From contig JAITVK010000012.1 of assembly GCA_031285845.1 (NCBI GenBank), positions 1 through 64,000 on the forward strand: 64,000 bases of DNA, read 5' to 3'. A program made the translations under genes and the position numbers. The notes under the pieces are model-generated. The model was not told where the DNA came from and ran no database searches. It worked only from the letters and a program-made list of their open reading frames with translations. The DNA is from Propionibacteriaceae bacterium (GTDB lineage: Bacteria; Actinomycetota; Actinomycetes; Propionibacteriales; Propionibacteriaceae). Positions 1 to 7,909 of the stretch are shown one piece after another; within the stretch, counting starts at the first letter, position 1, and the number at the start of each line of letters is the position of its first letter.

Positions 1-196
<196 letters not shown>

Positions 197-270
197 TCTT
201 ACAAAGATGCTCGCGTCCACTGTGTTGTTCCCGAGATGTGGTCGGGAATGATTCGATACATCTCAATAGA

Positions 271-389
271 GTTTCGGTGATCATGGCATTAGGGAAACAC
301 CCGGCTCCATTCCGAACCCGGAAGTTAAGCCTTTTAGCGCCGATGGTACTGCACGGGGGACTGTGTGGGAGAGTAGGACATCGCCGGAC
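271..389 (+). rRNA. 5S ribosomal RNA
   Basis: About 119 bases with the hallmark 5S core CCGAACCCGGAAGTTAAGCC and the closing GGGAGAGTAGG. The terminal helix forms between 273-280 and 381-388, with G-U pairs allowed. It lies about 75 bases after the 23S end, the usual 23S-5S spacing, and is followed directly by a terminator. No tRNA is present between 23S and 5S. Confidence 0.95.
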
Positions 390-393
390 ATTT

Positions 394-431
394 CAACAAA
401 ACCCCCAGGGCTTGCCTTGGGGGTTTTGTTG
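394..431 (+). terminator. Rho-independent terminator of the rRNA operon
   Basis: An inverted repeat with a 17-pair stem (394-410 with 415-431, one G-U pair) and the loop CTTG. The arms are CAACAAAACCCCC and GGGGGTTTTGTTG. It lies five bases after 5S, and the TTTTGTTG end serves as the U-rich tail. Confidence 0.9.
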
Positions 432-529
432 TATTCGGGTACAATTGAGTGCTTGTCTTCGGACCCTGGTATCTGGGGCGGGCATCACCGGGACGGTGAA
501 TCGTACGTGAAGCAAGAGAGGCACAACCC

Positions 530-3298
530 ATGACATACCAAGATTCGGGCGATCCAAACCGAGACCCACACAGGAGCCGGGGGGATGCCTCAAGACGATC
601 GGGATCGCGGCCCGGAGGCTTTCGGCGATCGGGATCTGCCGGGGGCGGGCGCGCGACCAGCGGCCGCAGCGATCGTGGCCGGGGAGCTGATGGCGGCTCA
701 TCGTGGCGGGAACGGGACGAACGTTCTGAACGCGGCCCAAGCAACGGTCGGGAGCGTTACGATCAGCGAGGTTCCTCCGGAACGGGTGGATCTGGGCGAT
801 TTGGGGATTCAGACAGCAGAGGCTCGAGGGACTATTCGCCGCGATCATCGTCGCAGGGGGGTGGTCGGTTTGGCGCAGGATCCCGTGGGGGGTCCAGCCG
901 ATGGTCGTCTTCAGGTGGGTCTGGCCAAGACAGGGCGTCGCGCGCGCATCGTGACTACGGTGACGAAGGGTCAGGCGGCGGCTCGCGCAGGCCTTATGGC
1001 CACGGTGATCGCGAGGAACGATCGGGTGGTCGTCGGGGCCCGGCGCGACGGTTTGGGCCGGCGCCGCGGTCGCATTCAGACCAGTGGGACGCGGATGGCT
1101 CAGGTCGACGACAAGATCGTCGCTCGGCAGATTCACGCGACGACAGATCGGCTCGATCGGATGGCGCTTCCCGGTGGCAATCGGGCGGTTCGGGCCGGTC
1201 TGACGATCATTCGTACGGACGCGGACCGGTCAACGGCGATCGGCGCAGCGGCTGGTCCAATGACACAGGTGCGCGGGGGCGGAACCAAGGTGGTGACGTC
1301 CGCGCTGGTGGTCGAACGCAACGGTCGACCGATCGTCGTGGAGATGGACCTGTGGGCGATTCACGATGGGGCGGGTCACGACACTCAGATCAGCGCTTCG
1401 ACCGTGAGGGTGAGCGAAGCGGTGATGCGCTAGGTGGGTCGTACCGATCCTCTGGGGGAGAATCCGGTCGTTGGCGAGATGGCGGGGGTCAGCGCGCTGG
1501 GCGGACGCCGCGATCGGGCGGTGAGTCCTCGCAGGGGCGAGACTATCGGTCATCGGGGGGCCGCGACTACCGCAAGGATTCTGTCGGGCGGTCGTACGGT
1601 GAAGGCCGAGGCCCAGCAGAGCGTCGGGATCGCGCAGATGGCGACCGTGGTCGCTGGGGGAGTGATCGCCAACGGGACGGTCGCTCCATGGGTTCTCGGT
1701 GGTCCGAGGATCGGCACACACAGGATTCCCGGCGGCGCGATAGCGACCGGTACGACGGGTTTGGTCCAAACGAGGATCGACGGCCACAGAAATCACGGCG
1801 TGACGATGGCGACCGGTACGACCGCTTCGGTGGCGGCGGTGACCGCCGCAGCGCCGAGTCTAGAGGCGAGTTTTCTGGTCGACCCCCGGCACACAGGTCA
1901 GACCGATCTGGCTCGTGGCAGAAGGAGCGAGGACCGCGCGATCGTCAGTCCTTCGGCCCGGGTCGCGATCGGTTTGAGACGCAAGGTCGTGGCTCGTACC
2001 ATTCCAGAGATGACAGGCCAGGTCTCGGTGATGAGCGGGAACCGCGGATCGTACCCCCGGGACTTGAGCCGCGCGAAGGCGAGCCGCCGGTGCCGCCGAT
2101 GTTGGATGACGTCCAGATGCCTCGGGCGATGAAGGCTGAGTTGCGGGGATTGCCGGCCGAGATGGCCGAGATCGTTGGCGCCCACCTGATGATGGCCGGG
2201 CGGTTGATCGACGAGGACCCTGAATTGGCTTATCGGCACGCGGAGGCCGCTCGGCGTCGGGCGGCGCGTCTTCCGATCACCCGGGAGGCCAGCGCGGAGG
2301 CAGCCTATGCTGCGGGGAAGTACGAGGAAGCGCTGATTCAGTACCGCGCACTTCGCCGTATGACCGGTTCGGTCGACGTCATCCCGGTCATGGTCGATTG
2401 TCTTCGTGCGATGAAACGCTATCGTGACGCGCTGGAGCTGGCGCAAGAAGGGCAGTCAGTCATCGCCGACGCGTCAATGCGCGTGGAGCTGATCATTGTC
2501 GTGGCAGGAATCCGGGTGGACATGGGCATGCTGGATGAGGCACTACGCCTGCTTCGGGCAGAAGTAGAGCATCCCAGCGTACGGCACCCTCGGCTGGCTC
2601 AGGCTCGACTGCTTTACGCTTTCGCTGATCTGCTGACACAGGCTGGGGATCTGGCAAACGCGTATCGTGGGTTCTCGATGGCGGCGAGCCTGGATCCTGA
2701 TGGTGCCACCGCCGCGCTCGACCGGCTCGATGAGTTCGACGGCGTGACGCTTGATCTGAACGAGGACGAGTTCTTCGACGATGACCAGGATGAGCTGACC
2801 GACGGCGAAGACGGTCAAGACCGCGACGAGGCCACAGATGAGGATCGCGAATCAGTGGTCGCTCAGAACGACGACGAGGTGGACGACAGTGACGAGTACG
2901 AAGGTGACTCGCCCCGCGATGAGTCCGACGAGGACGCTCCCGCCGAGGACGACCCGGATCGCGGCGGATTCGCCGTCGACGGCGATCAGTCAGAGGATAG
3001 CCGTGGCGACGGCCAGGATGGCGGTGAGCTTCGCCAGGTCGGTTCTGGCGAACTCGGTGGCGGGAATGACGCAGGTGCCGCAATCGGCTGGGCCGAGGAG
3101 CCCGGTCGCGGTGACGACGATGGTCTCGCCGAGGACGAGCCAGACGAACCCGGCGACAGTGGGTCCTGGTCCGACGCGGAGGATTCGGAAGAAACTGACG
3201 GAAAGCAACCCGGCAACACCGCCGACGACGCCGATCACCTGGTCGGGCAGATCGAGGATGTTGAGCCGACAGAAACCGACCAGGACGACATCTCATGA
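530..3298 (+). CDS. Large TPR-containing protein with R/G/S-rich disordered N-terminus and acidic tail
   Basis: A 922-residue protein in three parts. Residues ~1-500 are extremely rich in Arg, Gly, Ser and Asp, with RGG-, DRY- and SRxxDR-like repeats, and are almost certainly disordered. Residues ~510-740 form a helical TPR-like core, with segments such as AAYAAGKYEEALIQYRALRR and RYRDALELAQEG. Residues ~745-922 are highly acidic. The core and its position before a HAD phosphatase, a small protein, tlyA, nadK and recN correspond to the Rv1691 family of mycobacteria, which is about 250 residues, so the flanks are extra. A Shine-Dalgarno-like AGAGAGG (515-521) supports the ATG at 530. The gene overlaps the next one by ATGA. 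Function is unknown; RGG-like tracts suggest RNA or protein scaffold contacts (inference). Codon bias leaves other frames open in the repetitive part, but only this frame has the conserved core. Confidence 0.85.
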   Translation: MTYQDSGDPNRDPHRSRGDASRRSGSRPGGFRRSGSAGGGRATSGRSDRGRGADGGSSWRERDERSERGPSNGRERYDQRGSSGTGGSGRFGDSDSRGSRDYSPRSSSQGGGRFGAGSRGGSSRWSSSGGSGQDRASRAHRDYGDEGSGGGSRRPYGHGDREERSGGRRGPARRFGPAPRSHSDQWDADGSGRRQDRRSADSRDDRSARSDGASRWQSGGSGRSDDHSYGRGPVNGDRRSGWSNDTGARGRNQGGDVRAGGRTQRSTDRRGDGPVGDSRWGGSRHSDQRFDREGERSGDALGGSYRSSGGESGRWRDGGGQRAGRTPRSGGESSQGRDYRSSGGRDYRKDSVGRSYGEGRGPAERRDRADGDRGRWGSDRQRDGRSMGSRWSEDRHTQDSRRRDSDRYDGFGPNEDRRPQKSRRDDGDRYDRFGGGGDRRSAESRGEFSGRPPAHRSDRSGSWQKERGPRDRQSFGPGRDRFETQGRGSYHSRDDRPGLGDEREPRIVPPGLEPREGEPPVPPMLDDVQMPRAMKAELRGLPAEMAEIVGAHLMMAGRLIDEDPELAYRHAEAARRRAARLPITREASAEAAYAAGKYEEALIQYRALRRMTGSVDVIPVMVDCLRAMKRYRDALELAQEGQSVIADASMRVELIIVVAGIRVDMGMLDEALRLLRAEVEHPSVRHPRLAQARLLYAFADLLTQAGDLANAYRGFSMAASLDPDGATAALDRLDEFDGVTLDLNEDEFFDDDQDELTDGEDGQDRDEATDEDRESVVAQNDDEVDDSDEYEGDSPRDESDEDAPAEDDPDRGGFAVDGDQSEDSRGDGQDGGELRQVGSGELGGGNDAGAAIGWAEEPGRGDDDGLAEDEPDEPGDSGSWSDAEDSEETDGKQPGNTADDADHLVGQIEDVEPTETDQDDIS

Positions 3299-4140
3299 CG
3301 GCGCTGATCGATGGTTACGACATGGTCAGTTTCGACCTGGATGGAGTCATCTATCGAGGTCCACAGGCCGTGCCTCACGCGGTGGAGACTTTGGCTGAGT
3401 TGCGGAAGCGGGCAGTACGGATCGGTTTTGTGACCAACAACGCTCAGCGCAGTCCTCAAATGGTGGCGGACCATCTGAATCAGTTGGGAATCGCTTGCGA
3501 TCCGGCCGACGTGGTGACTTCCGCCCAAGCGACCGCTCGCGTGATGGCCGAGCAGCTTGAACCCGGCGCCGAGGTTCTCATCCTGGGTTCAGCGTCACTG
3601 GCTCATGAGGTGAGCACGGTCCGCTTGACGCCGACCACTGGTCGTACAGCGAACACCGCGGCGATCTGTGTCGGCTACGATCCGACGCTGACCTTGGCCG
3701 CTCTCAACGAAGGATGTTTCGCGGTCGAGTCTGGCGCCGTCTGGTACGCCTGCAACGACGACCTGAATCGTCCGACCGAATCTGGCCTCGCGATCGGCAT
3801 GGGCGGAGTTCTCGCTGCGATGTCTTTGGCATTACCCGAGCAGACCCCGATCATGGGCGGTAAGCCGGCCCGGCCGCTGCTGGACGAGACCCACCGTCGT
3901 CTGGGCGGTGACAGAATTCTGTTCGTCGGCGATCGCCTCGACACTGATATCGCGGGGGCCGTACGGGCAGGATGGGACTCACTGTTCGTGTTGTCTGGGT
4001 CGCACACTCTGCGTGACGCCGAGGCAGCGGAGGCGGGATCGACCCCGACGTATGTCGGTGACGACGTGTCCGCTCTGCTGGAGGAGCCCCGTGTCTGGCA
4101 GTCGGTGGTCTCATCAGGTCTCGATTCCACCACACGGTAG
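3295..4140 (+). CDS. HAD-superfamily hydrolase, NagD/phosphoglycolate-phosphatase type (HAD-IIA)
   Basis: 281 residues. HAD motif I is FDLDGVIYRG near residue 12, where the first Asp is the nucleophile and the second the general acid. VTNNAQRSP is motif II with its cap-type IIA context, and VGDRLDTDIAGAVRAG is motif IV binding Mg2+. The family dephosphorylates small metabolites such as phosphoglycolate, nucleotides or nitrophenyl phosphate; the real substrate cannot be read from sequence. Its start codon overlaps the stop of the TPR gene (ATGA), so the two are translationally coupled. Gene order matches Rv1691-Rv1692 of M. tuberculosis. Downstream it converges with the GyrA-CTD gene. Confidence 0.93.
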   Translation: MTALIDGYDMVSFDLDGVIYRGPQAVPHAVETLAELRKRAVRIGFVTNNAQRSPQMVADHLNQLGIACDPADVVTSAQATARVMAEQLEPGAEVLILGSASLAHEVSTVRLTPTTGRTANTAAICVGYDPTLTLAALNEGCFAVESGAVWYACNDDLNRPTESGLAIGMGGVLAAMSLALPEQTPIMGGKPARPLLDETHRRLGGDRILFVGDRLDTDIAGAVRAGWDSLFVLSGSHTLRDAEAAEAGSTPTYVGDDVSALLEEPRVWQSVVSSGLDSTTR

Positions 4141-4161
4141 AGTCGGGCCACCGGTCTGACC

Positions 4162-4190
4162 TCGGTTGTGCGCTGGGTCAGCGCGACCGA
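4162..4190. terminator. Hairpin between convergent genes
   Basis: Stem GCGCTG/CAGCGC with loop GGT, extended by an outer TCGGT/ACCGA. It sits in the 108-base gap between the plus-strand HAD gene and the minus-strand GyrA-CTD gene. There is no T-run, so termination activity is an inference from position. Confidence 0.45.
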
Positions 4191-4248
4191 ACCGGGGTCC
4201 GGTCGGTCTTGGGGCCGTCCGAGGCGTCATCTGCGAGACGTCCGCCGC

Positions 4249-5133
4249 TCAGCCGAAGGCGAAGAAGGAACCGTAGACCTTCACGCCCGTGCCATCACGA
4301 CGGTCATCGCAGTTGGAGACGTTCCGCGGTGAGCCTTTGGCGTCGCAGGCGCGTACTGGCGGAATTCCGACCCACGCCAGATCCAGATGAGTCTGCCCTT
4401 TGAGGAAACGGTGGGTTCTCACCCCGGTCGTGGCGCGCCCCTTGGCCGGATACTCGCGCAGAGCAGTCTGTTTGATCGTGGCGACACTGTCACGCCCATT
4501 GGCCAGTGTCACGACGACCACATCATCACGATCGGATTTCGCGACCGCGGTGAAGAAGATCGCCTCGGAGTTGTCCGTCACTTTGATCCCCGCCATGCCA
4601 CCGGCGCTACGCCCTTGGGGGCGTACTTCTCGTGCGGTGAGGCGCAACAGCTGAGCGTTGGCGGTGATGAAGACCAATTCGTCGGCCTCTCCGGCTTGGC
4701 TGACACCGATGATGGTGTCGTCGGGCTTGACTGACATCACCTCCCACTGCGACCACCCATTGTATTCAGGGCTGACCCGTTTGACGACACCGTTGCGAGT
4801 GCCCAGCGCCAGAGCCGGCGCGTCGAGGTCGAGACTCAATAAGCCAACCACTTCAGCGGGGGCGTCCAATCTGATCATCTCCTGGGCCTTCGGCGCATCC
4901 CACAACGACCAGGGCCCGCCTGGCACCAATCGCGGCAGATCCCCGGTGTCGATCCGGTGGGCCGACCCGGTCGAAGTGATCAACCCGACGCCACCGTCGT
5001 ACGCGACGACAGCGCTGCGAATCACATCATCGTCGGCTCGTGCCCCTTGTTGAGCCTGTCGGGCGGTCCACACCGACGATTCCACGTCGACCACGCCGAG
5101 CCCGCCGGTCGCTGACAACACTACCCACTCCAT
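4249..5133 (-). CDS. Free-standing GyrA/ParC C-terminal beta-pinwheel protein
   Basis: 294 residues that align with the last ~300 residues of the ParC encoded at 50072-52516. Both contain GxxNGVVKR/GTRRGVVKR, VRPQGRxxGGMAGI and YPAKGRATxGVRxHRFLKG in the same order. There is no 5Y-CAP/winged-helix region and no catalytic Tyr, so it cannot cleave DNA. The start is real: AAAGGAG lies six bases before the ATG and no homologous sequence extends upstream. The C-terminal domain of GyrA wraps DNA, and Borrelia makes a separate GyrA C-terminal polypeptide with nucleoid-protein behaviour. A DNA-wrapping or topoisomerase-modulating role is inferred. The canonical GyrA box (QRRGGKG) is not evident, as expected for ParC-like domains. 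It lies 42 bases behind bioM on the same strand and may be cotranscribed with it. Confidence 0.85.
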   Translation of the reverse strand: MEWVVLSATGGLGVVDVESSVWTARQAQQGARADDDVIRSAVVAYDGGVGLITSTGSAHRIDTGDLPRLVPGGPWSLWDAPKAQEMIRLDAPAEVVGLLSLDLDAPALALGTRNGVVKRVSPEYNGWSQWEVMSVKPDDTIIGVSQAGEADELVFITANAQLLRLTAREVRPQGRSAGGMAGIKVTDNSEAIFFTAVAKSDRDDVVVVTLANGRDSVATIKQTALREYPAKGRATTGVRTHRFLKGQTHLDLAWVGIPPVRACDAKGSPRNVSNCDDRRDGTGVKVYGSFFAFG

Positions 5134-5175
5134 GCCCTGCTCCTTTGAACCACATCCTCCCCGGTTCGCCTCAGT

Positions 5176-5853
5176 CTATCCAAGGGCCGCACGGCGATAG
5201 ACATCCAGGGCTGCGCGTGGCGAGTCGTCGGCGATGATTTGACCGGCGTCGACGACAAGGATGCGGTCAAACTCTGACAACAGGTCAAGATCATGACTGA
5301 CCATGACGACCTGCTGGTCAAGCGCGGCGATGACCGCCATGATGCGGTGCTTGTTGCGCAGATCCAGCAAGGTGGTCGGCTCGTCGAAGATCACGATCTG
5401 GGGTTGAGTGATCAAGACAGCGGCGATCGCGAGCAGTTGCTTTTGGCCACCGGACAGCAGGTGCGCCGGATGATCGCGGTGCGAAACAAGGTCGTATCGG
5501 CCCAACCAGTCATCGACCTGAGCGGAGATTTCCTGCTTCGACAGGCCACTGGGACGCAGCGAGAATGCCAGATCTTCAGCCACGGTAGGCATGATGATCT
5601 GAATGTCGGGGTCTTGGAAGACGAATCCCACCTGGGACCTCGCTGCGGCAGCGTCGCGTCGGGTGTCGTGGCCATTGACCAGCACTTGACCAGCAGTGGG
5701 CAACAGCAATCCGTGGCACAGTCGAGCCAGGGTGGACTTTCCGGACCCGTTCGCCCCAACCAACCCGATGCGATGTTCGGCCAGATTGGCCGACACCTGC
5801 CGCAGCACCGGCCGAGCGTCGTACTCGAAGCTGACGTCGCGCAACTCAATCAT
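5176..5853 (-). CDS. bioM: Biotin ECF transporter ATPase
   Basis: 225-residue cytoplasmic ATP-binding subunit of an energy-coupling-factor importer. Visible motifs are Walker A GANGSGKST, Q-loop VFQDPDIQI, signature LSGGQKQLLAIA, Walker B IVIFDEPTTLLDL and switch His in MVSHDLD. The start is placed at ATG 5853 because it overlaps the bioY stop as ATGA and the conserved sequence begins MIELRDVSF; a longer in-frame reading from 5931 has no family support. BioM energises uptake together with BioN (EcfT) and the substrate-binding BioY. The general CbiO/EcfA family is certain; biotin specificity comes from the neighbouring bioY. Confidence 0.93.
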   Translation of the reverse strand: MIELRDVSFEYDARPVLRQVSANLAEHRIGLVGANGSGKSTLARLCHGLLLPTAGQVLVNGHDTRRDAAAARSQVGFVFQDPDIQIIMPTVAEDLAFSLRPSGLSKQEISAQVDDWLGRYDLVSHRDHPAHLLSGGQKQLLAIAAVLITQPQIVIFDEPTTLLDLRNKHRIMAVIAALDQQVVMVSHDLDLLSEFDRILVVDAGQIIADDSPRAALDVYRRAALG

Positions 5854-6410
5854 CGTCTGCCCGAAACTGACGGGACGGTGATCAGGGGGTAGGCCTTTTT
5901 CACGGCCAGGATGGCGACGCCGGCGGCACAAGATTTCACGATGTCACCGGGCAAGTACGCGACCCACGACCACCACGCGGTCGAGGCTGGTAGTCCCAGC
6001 ATGACAGCGAGCCAGGTGTGTCCGACGACGTAGAGGCTGACCGAACCGAGCAGCGCCGCGGCGATGGCGCGAGCCGGGGTCAAACCGCGCCACCACCGTT
6101 GAACGAGTGCCCCGGTGATCCACGCGCCTGCCGGCCAGGACCAGATGAAACCGGCGGTCGGACCGATCAGCTTGCCTAGCCCGCCTTGGCCGCCGGTCAA
6201 AACGGGCAGCCCGATCGCGACCAGGACGATGACCAGAACCATGGCGATCGCTCCGCGCTTGGTCCCAAGGATGCCCCCGGCCAGGATGACGCCGAGTGTT
6301 TGGAGGGAGAAGGTGATTCCGATGAAAGGCAGCGGGATGACGGGGCTCAGCCCGAGCACGCAGGTGAGGGCGGCGAACAGTGCGATCAGGGCAAGGTCTT
6401 TGGCTCGCAT
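5850..6410 (-). CDS. bioY: Biotin transporter substrate-binding subunit BioY
   Basis: 186-residue polytopic membrane protein with the BioY pattern: MRAKDLALIALFAALTCVLG at the N-terminus, then PFTLQTLGV-like PFIGITFSLQTLGVILAGG, GPTAGFIWSW, and the C-terminal YLPGDIVKSCAAG signature. BioY binds biotin with high affinity and docks onto BioN/BioM. It lies between bioN (44 bases upstream) and bioM (ATGA overlap). It has its own promoter-operator upstream (6442-6480), so it may be expressed both with bioN and separately. Confidence 0.96.
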   Translation of the reverse strand: MRAKDLALIALFAALTCVLGLSPVIPLPFIGITFSLQTLGVILAGGILGTKRGAIAMVLVIVLVAIGLPVLTGGQGGLGKLIGPTAGFIWSWPAGAWITGALVQRWWRGLTPARAIAAALLGSVSLYVVGHTWLAVMLGLPASTAWWSWVAYLPGDIVKSCAAGVAILAVKKAYPLITVPSVSGRR

Positions 6411-6441
6411 GAGATGTCTTTCTGTGTGAGGGATGGTGGAG

Positions 6442-6480
6442 ATAATCGGTTGAACTACCGTGTCATTGAACGATGTTCAG
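6442..6480 (-). promoter_or_regulatory. Promoter of bioY-bioM with BioQ-type operator
   Basis: On the minus strand there is a -35 TTCAAT (6465-6470) and a -10 GATTAT (6442-6447) separated by exactly 17 bases. The -35 overlaps the inverted repeat TTGAAC-GAT-GTTCAG (6466-6480, plus-strand reading), which resembles the TGAAC-N3-GTTCA type of BioQ site. Part of the site lies in the 3' end of bioN. The operator-over-(-35) geometry implies repression. Confidence 0.65.
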
Positions 6481-7096
6481 TGGTGGAGGCGCCGGCTCGG
6501 GCTGAGGACCCCAGGCCGCGTACCTCCAAAGCCTCGCCCACACCGTCGGCCAAACGCAGCGTACGGATGACCAGTGGGACGAGAAGTGTGAATGGGGCTT
6601 TGACACCACGGGCGGCCTGAGCTTCGCGCACCCGACACGCCTGCTCGCCGAGCACAGGAATGAAGCGAATGGCCAGAGCCACCGTCACGCCGATCCGGTC
6701 CGGATGGACCCCCCAGCGGGTCAGCGGTCGAGCAGCCGCTTCCACCACGGTGATGAGATCGGCCGTGCGGGTGGTGAGAGTGACCAGGTTGGCGGCAGTG
6801 ATGAGGAACAGGATTCTCAGCCCGACAATGATCGCTGGGCTCACACTGGTGAAAAACGCCTGGCAGGCCGCGACAACCATCACGATGACCAGCGCCGTGC
6901 GGGACAGTCGCCACATCGTGCGACCTGGGATTCGCGCCATGCCGTAGCCGACAGCGACGACCAGGATGCCACTGGCGAGCACAATCGGATCGGTGAGGAT
7001 CATGATCAGGGTCGCCGCCAGGCACAATGTGATCAGTTTGGCGGCGGCTGGACAGCGGTGCAGGAGCGAGTTACCCGGTGTGTACAACGTCAGCAT
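6455..7096 (-). CDS. bioN: Biotin ECF transporter transmembrane coupling subunit (EcfT/CbiQ family)
   Basis: 213 residues with four to five hydrophobic segments in the N-terminal ~120 residues. Two cytoplasmic coupling helices carry the EcfT Ala-Arg-Gly type motifs, visible as AQAARG near residue 175 and EVRG near 198. EcfT proteins connect the ATPase (BioM) to the substrate-binding protein (BioY). It overlaps the end of the TetR regulator gene by seven bases, so the regulator and bioN are cotranscribed. The identity as BioN rather than CbiQ/EcfT in general rests on its neighbours. Confidence 0.9.
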   Translation of the reverse strand: MLTLYTPGNSLLHRCPAAAKLITLCLAATLIMILTDPIVLASGILVVAVGYGMARIPGRTMWRLSRTALVIVMVVAACQAFFTSVSPAIIVGLRILFLITAANLVTLTTRTADLITVVEAAARPLTRWGVHPDRIGVTVALAIRFIPVLGEQACRVREAQAARGVKAPFTLLVPLVIRTLRLADGVGEALEVRGLGSSARAGASTTEHRSMTR

Positions 7097-7647
7097 GGCA
7101 TCCTGGCTTCGATTCCGGCCACGAACAGCGCGACGGCGTCATCAAGCATGGTGGTCGAGTCGGTCGGCGCGTCATTGGCAAGATTCAGTTGTACGGCCTG
7201 GCGGCGCTGATCATCGGTGAAGGCTTGGCCGAGAACCAGATGAAGCAGGCCTTCAGCGGCCGATCGCGCGAGCTTGTCCTCGAGCCCGGCCTCACGCAAG
7301 GCGTCCTGGACTGGATAGGCGATGCTCGACTCCCACCGACGCAAGCTGAGCACCGACCAGACCAACTCGGCCGCGTCGCGATGACGGCCAAGCAAAGTGT
7401 GCAGGCGCGCCGCCCACAACTGAACCCGTGTCAGATCTCGGCCGTGAAACGGCGGCAGGCTCGGGATGATCGCGTCGGCGACCGCTGCCAGCAGAGCTTG
7501 CTTTGAGGGAAAATGCCAATACAGCGCACTGGGTTGGACTGACAAGGCGCTGGCGACGCGGCGCATGGTCAGGTCGGGCAGGCCGTACGTGTCTAGGATG
7601 GACAGTGCGGTGGTCACAATCGCGTCGCGAGTCAAAGTCACGCGCAT
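7090..7647 (-). CDS. TetR-family regulator, probable biotin repressor BioQ
   Basis: 185 residues. The N-terminal TetR helix-turn-helix reads TRDAIVTTALSILDTYG, with the recognition part LSVQPSALYWHF at about residues 34-45, and is followed by a TetR C-terminal ligand domain. It is first in the operon with bioN, bioY and bioM. The palindrome TTGAACACTGTTCAA immediately upstream matches the style of sites bound by actinobacterial BioQ, and a second copy lies before bioY. The ATG at 7647 is followed two codons later by a GTG (7641) placed six bases after the -10, so the true start may be the GTG of a leaderless transcript. BioQ regulators in corynebacteria and mycobacteria repress biotin genes; the assignment here rests on context and operator. 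Confidence 0.85.
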   Translation of the reverse strand: MRVTLTRDAIVTTALSILDTYGLPDLTMRRVASALSVQPSALYWHFPSKQALLAAVADAIIPSLPPFHGRDLTRVQLWAARLHTLLGRHRDAAELVWSVLSLRRWESSIAYPVQDALREAGLEDKLARSAAEGLLHLVLGQAFTDDQRRQAVQLNLANDAPTDSTTMLDDAVALFVAGIEARMPC

Positions 7648-7676
7648 AGCCTAGAGGCTTATTGAACACTGTTCAA
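7648..7676 (-). promoter_or_regulatory. Autoregulated promoter of the bioQ-like operon with perfect palindromic operator
   Basis: The operator TTGAAC-ACT-GTTCAA (7662-7676) is a perfect palindrome around three central bases. Read on the minus strand, its distal half is the -35 TTGAAC (7671-7676), followed by 17 bases and a -10 TAGGCT (7648-7653). The -10 directly precedes the coding sequence, implying a very short or absent leader. Confidence 0.7.
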
Positions 7677-7709
7677 GTGCTGGCGCAGAGACGCGGTGGC
7701 CTGGCTGAC

Positions 7710-7723
7710 TATACTGTCCAACC
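7710..7723 (+). promoter_or_regulatory. Leaderless promoter of the small gene / tlyA / nadK direction
   Basis: A near-consensus -10 TATACT (7710-7715) ends eight bases before the ATG at 7724. That places the transcription start at or next to the start codon, and no Shine-Dalgarno sequence is present. The -35 region is weak. Confidence 0.6.
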
Positions 7724-7909
7724 ATGAGTGCTCCTGCCGACACCCCTCCGACCACCGGGGACGTACGACTTGACGAGGCCCTGCGCGCGGTGACACGTTT
7801 GAACGATGTTCCCTTGTCGGAGGCTGCGGCGATCGTGACAACCGCTCAACAACGGCTGCAGAGCTTCATGGATCGCGGAAGCGGGGATCGTGACGCCGAT
7901 CCGTCTTGA
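7724..7909 (+). CDS. Small conserved actinobacterial protein (Rv1693-like)
   Basis: A 61-residue, Ala/Asp-rich, probably helical protein. The central segment RLDEALRAVTRLNDVPLSEAAAIVTTAQQRL reads as two amphipathic helices. A gene of this size sits at the same place, between the HAD phosphatase and tlyA, in mycobacteria (Rv1693). It overlaps the tlyA start by 20 bases and is probably the first gene of that transcript. No function is known. The codon composition fits a real gene, and TATACT eight bases before the ATG supports a leaderless start. Confidence 0.75.
   Translation: MSAPADTPPTTGDVRLDEALRAVTRLNDVPLSEAAAIVTTAQQRLQSFMDRGSGDRDADPS
7799..7813. promoter_or_regulatory. Possible third BioQ-type site inside the Rv1693-like gene
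   Basis: TTGAACGATGTTC here is identical over 13 bases to the operator in front of bioY. The second half-site is imperfect (GTTCCC). It lies ~125 bases from the regulator's own operator. It could be chance inside coding sequence, or an auxiliary site. Confidence 0.25.

Noticed and set aside
585..1433. 282-codon frame overlapping the R/G/S-rich protein gene
   Set aside because: The low-complexity high-GC sequence leaves several frames open. Only the 530-3298 frame carries a conserved TPR core, a ribosome site and coupling to the next gene.
4249..5133. Reading the GyrA-CTD gene as a pseudogene of gyrA/parC
   Set aside because: It has its own well-placed ribosome site, an unbroken frame and conserved pinwheel motifs to the end, so it looks functional.
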